Shown here one piece after another: positions 1 to 8,767 of a DNA stretch of 64,000 nucleotides. The stretch's first letter is position 1, and every line of letters begins with the position of its first letter. Below the pieces are notes generated by a model that saw nothing but the letters and a program-made list of their open reading frames with translations, searched no databases and was not told where the DNA came from. A program made the position numbers and the translations under genes. The stretch lies in contig JANQQI010000087.1 in NCBI GenBank assembly GCA_028285085.1, positions 124,001 to 188,000 on the forward strand. The letters are read 5' to 3'. The DNA is from Saprospiraceae bacterium. Its GTDB lineage: Bacteria > Bacteroidota > Bacteroidia > Chitinophagales > Saprospiraceae.

Positions 1-373
1 ATAGATTGCCTAAAATCAAACCGCAGGATTTCAAACTTTTTTTATCGTTCAAATAACCACTTTCCCGCAGGGCTTCTTTCGCAACGTAAAGCGACCATTG
101 GTATAATTTATCTTGTTTTGCCAAATATTCAGCTGGCAATTCGTAGCCATTCGGATCAAATTGAAATTCACGGATGTACCCGCCCCGCAGTGAATAGCAA
201 CGATCTACTATTCCTTTTTCCGTTTGAAAAAAGTGTTCAGGTTTTACACCAAAATCCTCTTCCGTTGCCAAACCTGTTAAGTCTTTTTCATGCATTAGGT
301 TATTCCAAAACTCTTCCGGGGAGGATGAGCCTGGGAAAAGACCGGATGTTCCTATAATGGCTATTTTTGTCAT
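1..373 (-). CDS. pfaC: PfaC-like PUFA synthase subunit, N-terminal ketosynthase part (truncated by window edge)
   Basis: Only about 124 N-terminal residues are inside the window; the gene continues beyond base 1. It opens MTKIAIIGTSGLFPGSS followed by EEFWNNLM, the usual N-terminus of a type I polyketide/PUFA beta-ketoacyl synthase domain, and shares that layout with the KS of the PfaA-type gene upstream. The ATG at 373 lies 30 bases after the KR-DH gene, so it is the last visible gene of the same operon. In PUFA synthases the subunit after PfaA is PfaB or PfaC; PfaC begins with a KS domain followed by a chain-length-factor KS and dehydratase domains, so PfaC fits best. The catalytic Cys lies outside the window. 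Assignment to PfaC rather than another KS is inferred from context. Confidence 0.75.
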   Translation of the reverse strand, partial: MTKIAIIGTSGLFPGSSSPEEFWNNLMHEKDLTGLATEEDFGVKPEHFFQTEKGIVDRCYSLRGGYIREFQFDPNGYELPAEYLAKQDKLYQWSLYVAKEALRESGYLNDKKSLKSCGLILGNL

Positions 374-403
374 TGTTTTCTTTTAATCAAGTTTGGGCTT
401 TCT

Positions 404-2857
404 TTACCACACCAATTGTTTCGATACGGTAACAGTTGCACCATTAGTTTGCATATAAACAGTACCTTCTTCATCATAAACGGTGCACTCGGCTACCATT
501 TTAAAATCTGTAGCTTCTTTGATGGTTACATTAACCAATAATTGTTTTCCGAAAGGGATATTCTTATAAAGGATGGCGCTATCCGTTTGAAGCGGAAGAC
601 TCTTCGCTCCATCCTTATATTTTTGTACCCAAACGACCATACCTTGATATTGAATGTCTGCAAAAAAGGTATTAACCGATTGTACCGGAAATTGCCCTTG
701 TTCTGAAAGTGGAACTTCGGGTCCTTTGCAGGATAATACAATCTTGTTTTCTGTACAATCCAGAATTTGCTCTATCCCCTGAAAATATTTATCGTGAAAA
801 AGCGAACCATCTTCATATAAAATAGCACCATCCGTAGCTTGGTAATTTTCGCTGGTTTGATGGGAAAACTTTGGCGCTTCGGGCATTTCGTTTTTATTGA
901 CTAAAATCACTTTAGCCCTGTAATGATAGGTCGGTAGTTTTCCGCCTTCGCTGAGTACTGTGGTTTCAAAAACTATTTGCCTGGCATTTTTCTCTAGCTC
1001 TTTTAATTCGATTACATAGTTTTCTTTCTCCTTGCCATCAAATACAATCCCTTTAAACAGTTTGGTATTTTCTACTTTGAAAACTGCAAAATCAGGATAC
1101 AATCTTTCACAAGTTTGCGCCATCCAACCAACAGCATTGACTACTGGTAAAACAGCATTGCCTTGTATGACATGGTGCATTAAAAATGGATTGTTTTCTA
1201 ACTTTAAATGTCTTTTAATTCGATGTGTTTGTAAATCTCCGATGTGGCTAACAGCGGTCGGCAAAGTACCACCAATAATAACTTGAGGCTGTTTGGCATA
1301 ATCGGTATTGAATTCATTGACCAACATAGCTGCACCACCTTCGCTGTTGACTAAGGTGACACCGGCCGCTTCGAATTGTGCTTTTAATTCGCCAGTTACC
1401 ATTCCGCTATCCCAAGCCCCCCAGTTTATTGCTGAAACATGGGTTTTAGGATGATTGGTTTTAAAAAGGTGAGCTGCTTTACTCAAAATTTCATTGGCAA
1501 TAGCATAATCAGTCTGTCCAACATTTCCATAAAATCCAGCTACCGAAGAAAATAATACTAAGTGATCTAATTGGTCTAAATGGACAGCGCCCAATAAACT
1601 CAGGAGGCCGTCTAGTTTTACAGAAAGTACATTTTCAAAATCAGATTCAGACTTGTCCTGGATATATTTATCGGCCAAACGGCCTGCTCCGTGGATGATG
1701 CCTGTGACCACACCAAAAGTAGCTGTAACTTTATCGAGTTCGGATTTAAAACTTCCTAAATTAGTTACATCACCTTTTAGATAAGCGACTTGTCCTCCAT
1801 GCTTTTTGATTTGAGAAATGGTATCATCGATTTCCTTTTTGGCAATAATATCTTTAAAAATACTTTTGACGACTTGCAGGCTAGGCTTTTCTCCCCGTTC
1901 TTTCAAGTCATTCATAATCAATCGTTTCAAAGCAGCTTCATCGCTTTCGTTTTTAGCAAAAGTCGGAACTTCAAAATCGAAAGAAGAGCGTCCAAGTAAG
2001 ATAAATTTACATTGAAACGTTTTCGCCATTTCAATAACACAAGTGGCGGTCACTCCTCTTGCACCACCACTGACCAGAAAGACAGCATCATTCGAAATAG
2101 TGGTTTTAATTTTTTGGTTTTCAAGTACATTAACTGGCTTCACGCAAGTCGTTTTTCTACCGTTTTCATCAACAGCTACTTCCACTATTCCAACATTAAC
2201 ATCATGAAGTTCAGCAAGAACCTGACTCGCTATTTTGTCAACAGAAAGCTCTGGTTGAATATCTAGGGCTCGGCAAAATACCGGTGACCATTCCAAATTA
2301 AGACATTTGACCAAACCAGTAATTCCTCCTCCGATTACAGAAACATTTCCTCTTTTTCCTTGTCCAAGTTTTCCGTCCATTCGAGTGACTGTCAGGAAAT
2401 TTGCCCGTTGTTTTTCACCTAATTCATTCAAATCTGCTTGCAGATGTTTTGCAAGAAAAAACAAGGATTTCACCAATCCCTTTTCTGCCTGGAAGTGTTG
2501 CGTGAAATTTCCGTTCTGGAACTCGAAATGAGGATGCAGGTGAATAAAACTCCCCGTTTTACCATATTTGGAACGAATCAACTGAATAGCGTTTTGAACA
2601 GCTGTATCAGAATTTTCGGAAAGATTTACTGCATGCTCAGTAATGGGATTATTAACAGTAGGAAGGTTTAAAACGACGACTTTATGCCCTTCTGCTTTTA
2701 ATTGAGCGAGCACACGTAGCGTTAGTTCTGAACCTTCATTTGTTATTAAAACATGATGGGTATCTGGTAAAGTAAATTCCAGAGAATCAGGTTGAGGCAA
2801 AAACTTTAAACCGATCTCCTTCCTTTCTACCCCATATAAGGCACCAGTTTTTACCAT
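404..2857 (-). CDS. pfaA: PUFA synthase KR-DH protein (C-terminal half of a split PfaA)
   Basis: This 817-residue protein matches the C-terminal third of PfaA. Residues 1-240 look like the structural (inactive Rossmann) subdomain. Residues 250-520 are a ketoreductase with the NADPH motif GGARGVTA (264-271) and catalytic-type S438, Y451 and N455 in SSVAGFYGNVGQTDYAIAN. Residues 550-810 are hotdog-fold dehydratase-like, with an HxxxGxxxxP motif starting at H562. It would reduce the 3-ketoacyl-ACP and probably dehydrate the product. A stand-alone KR-DH is unusual, because in PfaA these domains follow the ACP array on one chain. Upstream of the annotated ATG its frame stays open for 15 codons (reading TPSITPPAIQTTEKG) back to an A10 tract where the preceding gene ends. 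The ATG at 2857 may therefore be an internal Met of a fused protein. Confidence 0.85.
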   Translation of the reverse strand: MVKTGALYGVERKEIGLKFLPQPDSLEFTLPDTHHVLITNEGSELTLRVLAQLKAEGHKVVVLNLPTVNNPITEHAVNLSENSDTAVQNAIQLIRSKYGKTGSFIHLHPHFEFQNGNFTQHFQAEKGLVKSLFFLAKHLQADLNELGEKQRANFLTVTRMDGKLGQGKRGNVSVIGGGITGLVKCLNLEWSPVFCRALDIQPELSVDKIASQVLAELHDVNVGIVEVAVDENGRKTTCVKPVNVLENQKIKTTISNDAVFLVSGGARGVTATCVIEMAKTFQCKFILLGRSSFDFEVPTFAKNESDEAALKRLIMNDLKERGEKPSLQVVKSIFKDIIAKKEIDDTISQIKKHGGQVAYLKGDVTNLGSFKSELDKVTATFGVVTGIIHGAGRLADKYIQDKSESDFENVLSVKLDGLLSLLGAVHLDQLDHLVLFSSVAGFYGNVGQTDYAIANEILSKAAHLFKTNHPKTHVSAINWGAWDSGMVTGELKAQFEAAGVTLVNSEGGAAMLVNEFNTDYAKQPQVIIGGTLPTAVSHIGDLQTHRIKRHLKLENNPFLMHHVIQGNAVLPVVNAVGWMAQTCERLYPDFAVFKVENTKLFKGIVFDGKEKENYVIELKELEKNARQIVFETTVLSEGGKLPTYHYRAKVILVNKNEMPEAPKFSHQTSENYQATDGAILYEDGSLFHDKYFQGIEQILDCTENKIVLSCKGPEVPLSEQGQFPVQSVNTFFADIQYQGMVVWVQKYKDGAKSLPLQTDSAILYKNIPFGKQLLVNVTIKEATDFKMVAECTVYDEEGTVYMQTNGATVTVSKQLVW

Positions 2858-2920
2858 GCCTTTTTCCGTAGTTTGAATTGCAGGGGGCGTTATACTAGGC
2901 GTTTTTTTTTTCCAGTATGA
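2858..2920 (-). other. A10 homopolymer at the pfaA split: candidate -1 frameshift or transcript slippage site
   Basis: The coding strand carries ten consecutive A residues (complement of T at 2902-2911), read GGA AAA AAA AAA CGC CTA GTA TAA in the upstream frame, so the ACP protein stops four codons after the run. Slipping back one base gives ACG CCT AGT ATA and so on, which is open and in frame with the KR-DH protein. A AAA AAA is a known type of -1 slippery heptamer, and long A runs also cause RNA polymerase slippage. I see no strong downstream stem-loop or upstream Shine-Dalgarno stimulator. A homopolymer sequencing error or a genuine inactivating or splitting mutation are the alternatives. 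Confidence 0.6.
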
Positions 2921-5900
2921 CTTACGTATTTTACTATTTCCCCTAGTGTGCGCAACTCCGTTAATTCATTTGGGTTGATGTCAGACATCTCCGGGTATTG
3001 TTGAGTCAAAGCACCAAATATTTCTACTCGTTTAATAGAATCGATCCCAAGGTCCGCTTCCATATCCATCGTCAATTCTAACATCTCCGCTGGATATCCC
3101 GTCTTTTCGCTAACCACTTCCAGAAGGATCTTCTCTAATTGGCTAGTGGTCATTCCATTATTCGTTGGTGTTGGTGCAACGGGAGTTGGTGTTGGTGATT
3201 GCACAGGTGCAGCAACCACTTGATTGACAATAGCCGCTCCACCTTTTTGACCAACATAATTAACAATCTCTCCTAGTGTGCGCAGCTCCGTTAATTCATT
3301 TGGATTGATGCCAGTCATCTCCGGATATTGTTGTGTCAAAGCACCAAATATCTCTACTCGCTTGATAGAATCGATCCCCAGATCTGCTTCCATATCCATC
3401 GTCAATTCCAACATCTCCGCCGGATATCCCGTCTTTTCGCTGACTACTTCGAGTAATACTTTTTCTAATTGATTAGTGTCCATCCCACTACTTGTCGGAG
3501 TGGATTGAGTGGGTTCAGTTTGAGGCACCGACGTATTTTCAACAGGAACTTCTGCTTTGGTAGTAGGAGTACTCACCGCCTGGTTAGCAATAGCAAATCC
3601 ACCTTTTTGACCAACATAATTAACAATCTCTCCTAGTGTGCGCAGCTCCGTTAATTCATTTGGGTTGATGCCAGACATCTCCGGATATTGTTGTGTCAAA
3701 GCACCAAATATTTCTACTCGCTTGATGGAATCGATCCCCAGATCTGCTTCCATATCCATTGTCAATTCCAACATTTCCGCTGGATAACCGGTCTTTTCAC
3801 TAACTACTTCCAGAAGTATTTGCTCTAATTGGCTAGTGTCCATTCCATTGTTAGCTGGCGTTTGTACAATAGCCACTTCGGGTGTTGACTTTTCAGGAAC
3901 TGCTTGGGTTACAGGTTTTACCATTACTTTTAAAGGAGCATTGTCATTGCTGCCGTTAGCCGTCAAAGGTGTTTCCGGAACAATAGGAGGTAAATTATTA
4001 GCAATACTATTTTTTACTTGACCGCTACTCGTTGATACGGGGTTTTGGTTATTATCTATTTGATTGGATAATATTTGTAAAAGTTGTTGTGCCTGTTGAT
4101 TTTGATCACTCATAAATCGCTCAAATATTTCGAGTGATTTTGTTTGATTAGATTTAAATGACTCCAGTGTCGCCTGCAGCAATTGAAGGATTTCTTTATT
4201 CATCATTTCTTCTTCATTTTCAGTTTGAATATTATTATTGTTTCCCACCGGAACCTCTATGATCTTTTCCTGGATCACTACTTTCTCAACTATTTTGCTC
4301 TGGCCTCCAGATATTTGAAAGCCATCATTCAAAACATCTTGATATGCTTTTTGAGTTGGAGCCGAAACATAATTGTTTCCACTTAATTGAACATTGAGTT
4401 TTGTTTTTGCGGGAAGTGGCGGTAAATTTCTTTTATAGGGATCGATATTAGAAAGTGGCAAACCTAAAATCCGCAATTGTAAAATGGCATCCCGGAATTG
4501 CAAATCACTATCTTTTTTTGCATTAGCATTAACGGCAATCGCGATGTGTTCCTTATCTTTCAAAATGTTTTTGACCAAGTTTGTTAAGACACCTTTAGGA
4601 CCAAACTCCACAAATACACGGCCACCAGCCTGATGAATATTCTCAATCTGATTTTTAAATAATACCGGCTTTAAAATCTGACCTTCTAAAATAGATCTCA
4701 AGTTGTTCAAGTCTTCAGGATAAGCTTGTCCGGTGGTATTGGAATAAACAGGAATCTGTGGTCGATTGAAATCTTGTTTAGCTACGAAATTAGAAAACGG
4801 CAACTGAGCGTGTTTGACAAATGCCGTATGAAAAGCGGCAGAAACAGGTAATAACACAACCGAAAATCCATCCCCCCTCAATTTCTCTTCTGCTGCTTTG
4901 ATAGCGGTAGTACTTCCTCCTAAAACTACCTGATTATTTGAATTCACGTTGGCAATCTGAACGCCTTGCATATGCGCAATAGCCTGTTGCACTATTTCCT
5001 GTGATGCTTTTACTGCGAGCATCGTCCCTGTATCTTCTCCGGGATTAGTGAGCGCCATTGCATTGCCTCTTTCTTTCGCTAAAGCCAAGAAAGTATCTTC
5101 ATTAAATGCACCGGCTGCCCAAAGAGCTGTCAACTCACCAAAACTATGTCCTGCTGTGAAGTGAGGTTGAAAACCCGATTTCTGCAAAACTTTAAATTGT
5201 CCCATGCTCAGGGTACCTATAGCAGGTTGGGCATACTGGGTGTTCGTTAAGTTACGATGATTAGCTTGCTGTTCTTCGTTTGAAAAAGCAGGAATTGGGA
5301 ATATGATTTGGGATAAAGGCGATTCCCCTTTTTGCTGAAATAAAGTATCTGCTTTTTCAAAAGTCTGCGCAACTTCCGGGAAAGCGTTTGCCAATTCCTT
5401 ACCCATCCCCACGTATTGAGAACCTTGTCCCGCGAATAATGCCACTACTTTTTGAGCACCTAAATCCAAACCACTTGGGCGATAATGAATGCCTTTCGGA
5501 TGACTCCATTCTTCGGTATTGGTTTGAAGGTTTTGAATAGAAATGTTCAGCATTTCAATACAATCTGCTACATCTTTTGCGACAAAACCTATACGAGCAT
5601 CTGATTGGGCAGGCAGGATATCCTCGGATGCTATAACCATATTTTGAAAAGCGGATACTTTGTCTGATCCTTGCAACTTTTCCAGATTTGCCTGACAAAG
5701 TTGGAGCAATTCAGATGGACTTGCTGCCTGGAGCAATATTGTTTTAAAGGGTTCGTGTAAGCGGTAATCCAAAGGATTATTATTCCCTTGGTATTCTTCC
5801 ATGGTTATGTGGACATTAATACCTCCAAATCCAAAAGCACTAACGCCGGCCCGTCGAGGATGCCCGTTTTTAAGCCACGGTCGACATTCAGTATTTACAT

Positions 5901-7197
5901 AAAAGGCTGAATTTTTAATATCGAATTTGGAGTTGGGTTGTACAACGTTAATTGTTGGAGGCAATACCTTATGATGTAAGCTTAAAACCGCTTTTATCAT
6001 TCCTGCCGCACCTGCGGCAGCTTTGGTATGTCCAATTTGGGATTTTACAGACCCCAATGCAATGTGTTGTCTTTGCGGATTACTTGCTCCAAAAACCATT
6101 TGCATGGAAGTAAATTCGGTAGGGTCTCCAGCCCCCGTACCTGTACCATGAGCCTCTATTAGTCCAACTGTTGAAGGTGCATAACCCGCATCTTCGTAGG
6201 CACGATTCATGGCCAATGCCTGGCCAGAAGGCCTAGGTGCATATACCGACTTAAAACGTCCATCACTTGAAGTCCCAACTCCTGTTATAACTGAATAAAT
6301 CCGATCTCCATCCCGTTCGGCATCTTCCAGTCGTTTTAAGACTAACATACCCAGTCCTTCACCAATCAACATACCATCTGCTGTATCACTAAAAGGGCTG
6401 ATATTTCCTGATTTTGAGAAAGCCGGCGTTTTACTAAAGGACATAAACATAAACGGAGAATTGTCAGTATCCACCCCGCCTGTAAGCATCATATCACATC
6501 GGCCTTCTATTAATTCACTTAGAGACATTTTGATGGCACTCAGAGAAGCCGCACAAGCTGCATCGACCACACTATTGATTCCTCCCAGGTCAAAGCGGTT
6601 TGTGATCCGCCCAGCAATAACATTTCCCAGCAAACCTGGAAACGAGTTTTCATTCCAGCTTACATAGGCTTTTTTCATTTTATCAACGATGTAAGGGATA
6701 TCTTCTTCTGATACTCCACTTGCTCTCAAAGCTCTTTCCCAGATGGGGTATTGCAAACGGGCAATGAGGGGGGTAATGAGTTTTTGTCCACCACCTACAC
6801 CTAATAAAACGCCCGTTTTTTCTTTCAGCTCTTTAGTGAATTTGGAGGAATTCTTTCCGTATCCGGCATCTATTAAGGCATCACGTGCAGCGACCAAACC
6901 AAGGAGCTGACTGGCGTCAGTAACTTCAAGGATATTCGGTGGCAAGCCAAATTCCAAAGGATTGAAATCAATTTCTGGAAGGAATCCACCACGCTTGCAA
7001 TAGGTTTTATCGGGTGCGAACATATCAGCATCATAATAATCTTCAATTGGCCATCGATTTGCGGGAACCTCTTTGATGCTGTCTTTTGCCTGAATAATGT
7101 TTGTCCAAAATTCTTCGATATTTCGGGCATCCGCAAACATTGCAGAAAGGCCGATTACTGCAATGGGCGTTTTTTGTAGAGAGCTATTTATATTCAT
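2890..7197 (-). CDS. pfaA: PUFA synthase PfaA-type KS-MAT-ACP(x3) protein
   Basis: This 1435-residue megasynthase performs chain extension in anaerobic-type polyunsaturated fatty acid synthesis. The ketosynthase (about 10-470) has C215 in VDAACAAS, H350 in EAHGTGTG and H390 in SQIGHTKAAAG. The malonyl-CoA:ACP transacylase (about 580-890) has S685 in GHSFGE, the form seen in PfaA. A low-complexity linker with a coiled-coil-like stretch (about 980-1090) is followed by three ACPs whose phosphopantetheine serines are S1157, S1277 and S1387, each in LGIDSIK. PfaA normally continues with KR and DH, but here the frame stops at an A10 tract just after the third ACP and the KR-DH half follows in the -1 frame. 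tetR lies 21 bases upstream on the same strand. The product (arachidonate, EPA or other) cannot be told from sequence alone. Confidence 0.93.
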   Translation of the reverse strand: MNINSSLQKTPIAVIGLSAMFADARNIEEFWTNIIQAKDSIKEVPANRWPIEDYYDADMFAPDKTYCKRGGFLPEIDFNPLEFGLPPNILEVTDASQLLGLVAARDALIDAGYGKNSSKFTKELKEKTGVLLGVGGGQKLITPLIARLQYPIWERALRASGVSEEDIPYIVDKMKKAYVSWNENSFPGLLGNVIAGRITNRFDLGGINSVVDAACAASLSAIKMSLSELIEGRCDMMLTGGVDTDNSPFMFMSFSKTPAFSKSGNISPFSDTADGMLIGEGLGMLVLKRLEDAERDGDRIYSVITGVGTSSDGRFKSVYAPRPSGQALAMNRAYEDAGYAPSTVGLIEAHGTGTGAGDPTEFTSMQMVFGASNPQRQHIALGSVKSQIGHTKAAAGAAGMIKAVLSLHHKVLPPTINVVQPNSKFDIKNSAFYVNTECRPWLKNGHPRRAGVSAFGFGGINVHITMEEYQGNNNPLDYRLHEPFKTILLQAASPSELLQLCQANLEKLQGSDKVSAFQNMVIASEDILPAQSDARIGFVAKDVADCIEMLNISIQNLQTNTEEWSHPKGIHYRPSGLDLGAQKVVALFAGQGSQYVGMGKELANAFPEVAQTFEKADTLFQQKGESPLSQIIFPIPAFSNEEQQANHRNLTNTQYAQPAIGTLSMGQFKVLQKSGFQPHFTAGHSFGELTALWAAGAFNEDTFLALAKERGNAMALTNPGEDTGTMLAVKASQEIVQQAIAHMQGVQIANVNSNNQVVLGGSTTAIKAAEEKLRGDGFSVVLLPVSAAFHTAFVKHAQLPFSNFVAKQDFNRPQIPVYSNTTGQAYPEDLNNLRSILEGQILKPVLFKNQIENIHQAGGRVFVEFGPKGVLTNLVKNILKDKEHIAIAVNANAKKDSDLQFRDAILQLRILGLPLSNIDPYKRNLPPLPAKTKLNVQLSGNNYVSAPTQKAYQDVLNDGFQISGGQSKIVEKVVIQEKIIEVPVGNNNNIQTENEEEMMNKEILQLLQATLESFKSNQTKSLEIFERFMSDQNQQAQQLLQILSNQIDNNQNPVSTSSGQVKNSIANNLPPIVPETPLTANGSNDNAPLKVMVKPVTQAVPEKSTPEVAIVQTPANNGMDTSQLEQILLEVVSEKTGYPAEMLELTMDMEADLGIDSIKRVEIFGALTQQYPEMSGINPNELTELRTLGEIVNYVGQKGGFAIANQAVSTPTTKAEVPVENTSVPQTEPTQSTPTSSGMDTNQLEKVLLEVVSEKTGYPAEMLELTMDMEADLGIDSIKRVEIFGALTQQYPEMTGINPNELTELRTLGEIVNYVGQKGGAAIVNQVVAAPVQSPTPTPVAPTPTNNGMTTSQLEKILLEVVSEKTGYPAEMLELTMDMEADLGIDSIKRVEIFGALTQQYPEMSDINPNELTELRTLGEIVKYVSHTGKKKRLV
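2925..3850 (-). repeat. Three tandem ACP repeats, near identical at DNA level
   Basis: Three ACP-coding units of about 85 codons are separated by Pro/Thr/Val-rich linkers, at spacings of 330 and 360 bases between the modified serine codons (3037-3039, 3367-3369, 3727-3729). Long blocks are almost identical in DNA, for example the segments starting at 3241 and 3601, while the linkers differ. Tandem ACPs are the hallmark of PfaA. The DNA identity points to recent duplication or gene conversion and makes ACP copy-number change by recombination likely. Confidence 0.9.
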
Positions 7198-7218
7198 GAA
7201 TGATTTTTAATCGGTTTT

Positions 7219-7836
7219 CTAAATTGAGACCCTAAAAAGTTCTTCTTGTATTTTCAATAATTCAATACCTTTAGTAGTACAAAGGCCTCTCAAGTAAGGC
7301 ACTAAAATTCCAAAGGTCAATCGTTCTTTGCTGAACTCCGAGACTGGAAATTGATTATTATCTTTCAGAAGCTTTAGCATGGCTAAAACCGTTTTTCCCA
7401 CTACCTCCACATCCATATCCTTTTGAAAAATTCCATCCTTGATTCCCCATTCGGCTAAATAGACCAACTGCTGGTGTGCAAAATTTCCTGAATTCCTGTA
7501 AGATTCATGGAGCAATCCCGGGTAATAATGAAGGATATCACTAAAAAAATTTGGATTTACTTGATACGTGCGGTGAACAATTTTTTGGTGCAGATAGCCC
7601 ATTGCCTCTATGACATTGTCAGAAGACTTTATAATTTCCTCATTTTCTGCTTTGACTTTAGTATTGTATACGTCAAGGCAAGCTCGGAGCAAATAAACTT
7701 TATCCTTAAAATGATTGTAAAGCGTCCTTTTAGAAGTATGTAGTTCTTTAACTATCTTATCAATAGTGATCGCCTTCACACCATTCTGTGTAAATAATTT
7801 TGTTGCCGTTTCTATTATGAGCTCCTTAGTTACCAT
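7219..7836 (-). CDS. TetR/AcrR-family transcriptional regulator
   Basis: This 205-residue protein has an N-terminal TetR-type helix-turn-helix (residues 4-50; ATKLFTQNGVKAITIDKIV then TSKRTLYNHFKDK), followed by a variable helical ligand-binding half. It is the first gene of the pfa operon, 21 bases before the KS-MAT-ACP gene, and diverges from the phosphopantetheinyl transferase gene across a 117-base gap. Family members usually repress their own operon and a neighbour until a small ligand binds; an acyl-CoA or fatty acid ligand would fit the context but is inferred. A candidate inverted-repeat operator sits directly upstream. The ATG at 7836 precedes a typical VTKELIIETA helix, which supports this start. 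Confidence 0.88.
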   Translation of the reverse strand: MVTKELIIETATKLFTQNGVKAITIDKIVKELHTSKRTLYNHFKDKVYLLRACLDVYNTKVKAENEEIIKSSDNVIEAMGYLHQKIVHRTYQVNPNFFSDILHYYPGLLHESYRNSGNFAHQQLVYLAEWGIKDGIFQKDMDVEVVGKTVLAMLKLLKDNNQFPVSEFSKERLTFGILVPYLRGLCTTKGIELLKIQEELFRVSI

Positions 7837-7844
7837 GTTTGTAA

Positions 7845-7867
7845 AACACCTAAATTAAACAGGTGGT
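7845..7867. promoter_or_regulatory. Candidate TetR operator (CACCT-N9-AGGTG inverted repeat)
   Basis: CACCT at 7847-7851 and AGGTG at 7861-7865 form an inverted repeat with an AT-rich 9-base spacer, about 10 bases upstream of the tetR start codon and inside the divergent tetR/pfaE gap. TetR-family operators are commonly short palindromes overlapping the promoter of the regulator. The half-sites are only five bases long, so a chance match is possible. Confidence 0.4.
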
Positions 7868-7953
7868 AATATTTTTGTTCCAATAGTACCACAAAAAACG
7901 AAAGATCTTTGATAGGAGCTAATAGTATCGCATTTTAATTTTTTATTTGACCT

Positions 7954-8604
7954 ATGATTTACATTTACAAGGCTAATTCTAATCGGATTTTACAAGAAAA
8001 AGAGTTTGAAAACTTACTCAAAGAACTGCCTAAAGAGATGCATGAACGAGCTCGTCGATATAGGTTTGCACAAGATGCGCGTAACTTTTTGTTTGGGCGA
8101 TTACTTTTAAAAAAGGGCTTGGAAGAACTTGGTATGGGAAACCAACTAGGGCGTATCACTTATCAAAAGAATGGGAAACCTTTATTGGAAGATGTTTATT
8201 TCAATATTTCTCATTCTAAAAACCTGGTGGTATGTGCTTTATCAACAAAAGGAACAATAGGGATTGATGTGGAAAAAGAAGAGCCAAAGCCTCTCGAAAA
8301 TTTCAAGCCATGGTTTACAGCGAAGGAATGGATAGACATCAATAAGGCACCTTCATCCATTCGACAATTCTATTGGTACTGGACCAGAAAAGAAAGCATC
8401 ATTAAAGCTATAGGAATAAACTTATCCGCTCTCAATCAAATTGAGTTGGATCCCAGCCAAGATTTTTTTATCGACCAAGGAAAAAAGTGGTATCTAAATA
8501 ATTTAGATTTTGGCGATGATTTCTTCGGAGCCTTATGTTCTGAAGTAAGCGAATCAGTAAATGTGAGAGATCTCGGCTTCAATTTGTATAATGGGATTAT
8601 TTAA
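7954..8604 (+). CDS. pfaE: 4'-phosphopantetheinyl transferase, Sfp type (PfaE role)
   Basis: This 216-residue enzyme would transfer the phosphopantetheine arm of CoA to the serine of carrier proteins. It shows the two Sfp-family signatures: GIDVE at 103-107 (Mg-binding D105 and E107) and WYWTRKESIIKA at 141-152 (E147 and K151 conserved). An upstream FNISHS motif at 83-88 is also typical. Length is normal for a stand-alone Sfp/PfaE enzyme. It is divergently transcribed from the tetR-pfa operon, so the obvious substrates are the three PfaA ACPs. It could also serve other carrier proteins in the cell. The ATG at 7954 gives a complete N-terminus. Confidence 0.9.
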   Translation: MIYIYKANSNRILQEKEFENLLKELPKEMHERARRYRFAQDARNFLFGRLLLKKGLEELGMGNQLGRITYQKNGKPLLEDVYFNISHSKNLVVCALSTKGTIGIDVEKEEPKPLENFKPWFTAKEWIDINKAPSSIRQFYWYWTRKESIIKAIGINLSALNQIELDPSQDFFIDQGKKWYLNNLDFGDDFFGALCSEVSESVNVRDLGFNLYNGII

Positions 8605-8711
8605 TTTTTTCCAGGAGCGATAGATTAAAAAATCACGTTAAAAACAAAGCTCACTGTCTCCTTTTCAATTAATTACAGACTCTACTTTAAACTAGTGGTT
8701 TGAATGCGGAA

Positions 8712-8755
8712 AAGCCCAAAAACAAAGGGGAATTCGCGTTGTCCACGAATTCCCC
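8712..8755 (-). terminator. Rho-independent terminator after tRNA-Lys
   Basis: A perfect 10-bp stem (GGGGAATTCG at 8727-8736 with CGAATTCCCC at 8746-8755) and a 9-base loop lies 12 bases downstream of the tRNA on the minus strand. There it is followed by a T-rich stretch (TTTGTTTTTGGGCTTTT). Confidence 0.8.
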
Positions 8756-8767
8756 TGAGATGATCGG

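Noticed and set aside
118-357. Plus-strand ORF opposite the PfaC start
   Set aside because: It lies antisense to a ketosynthase N-terminus with clear family motifs; its own product has no protein-like features.
2925-3850. CRISPR-like or other mobile repeat array
   Set aside because: The repeats are protein-coding ACP units of about 85 codons with conserved LGIDSIK, not short spaced repeats.
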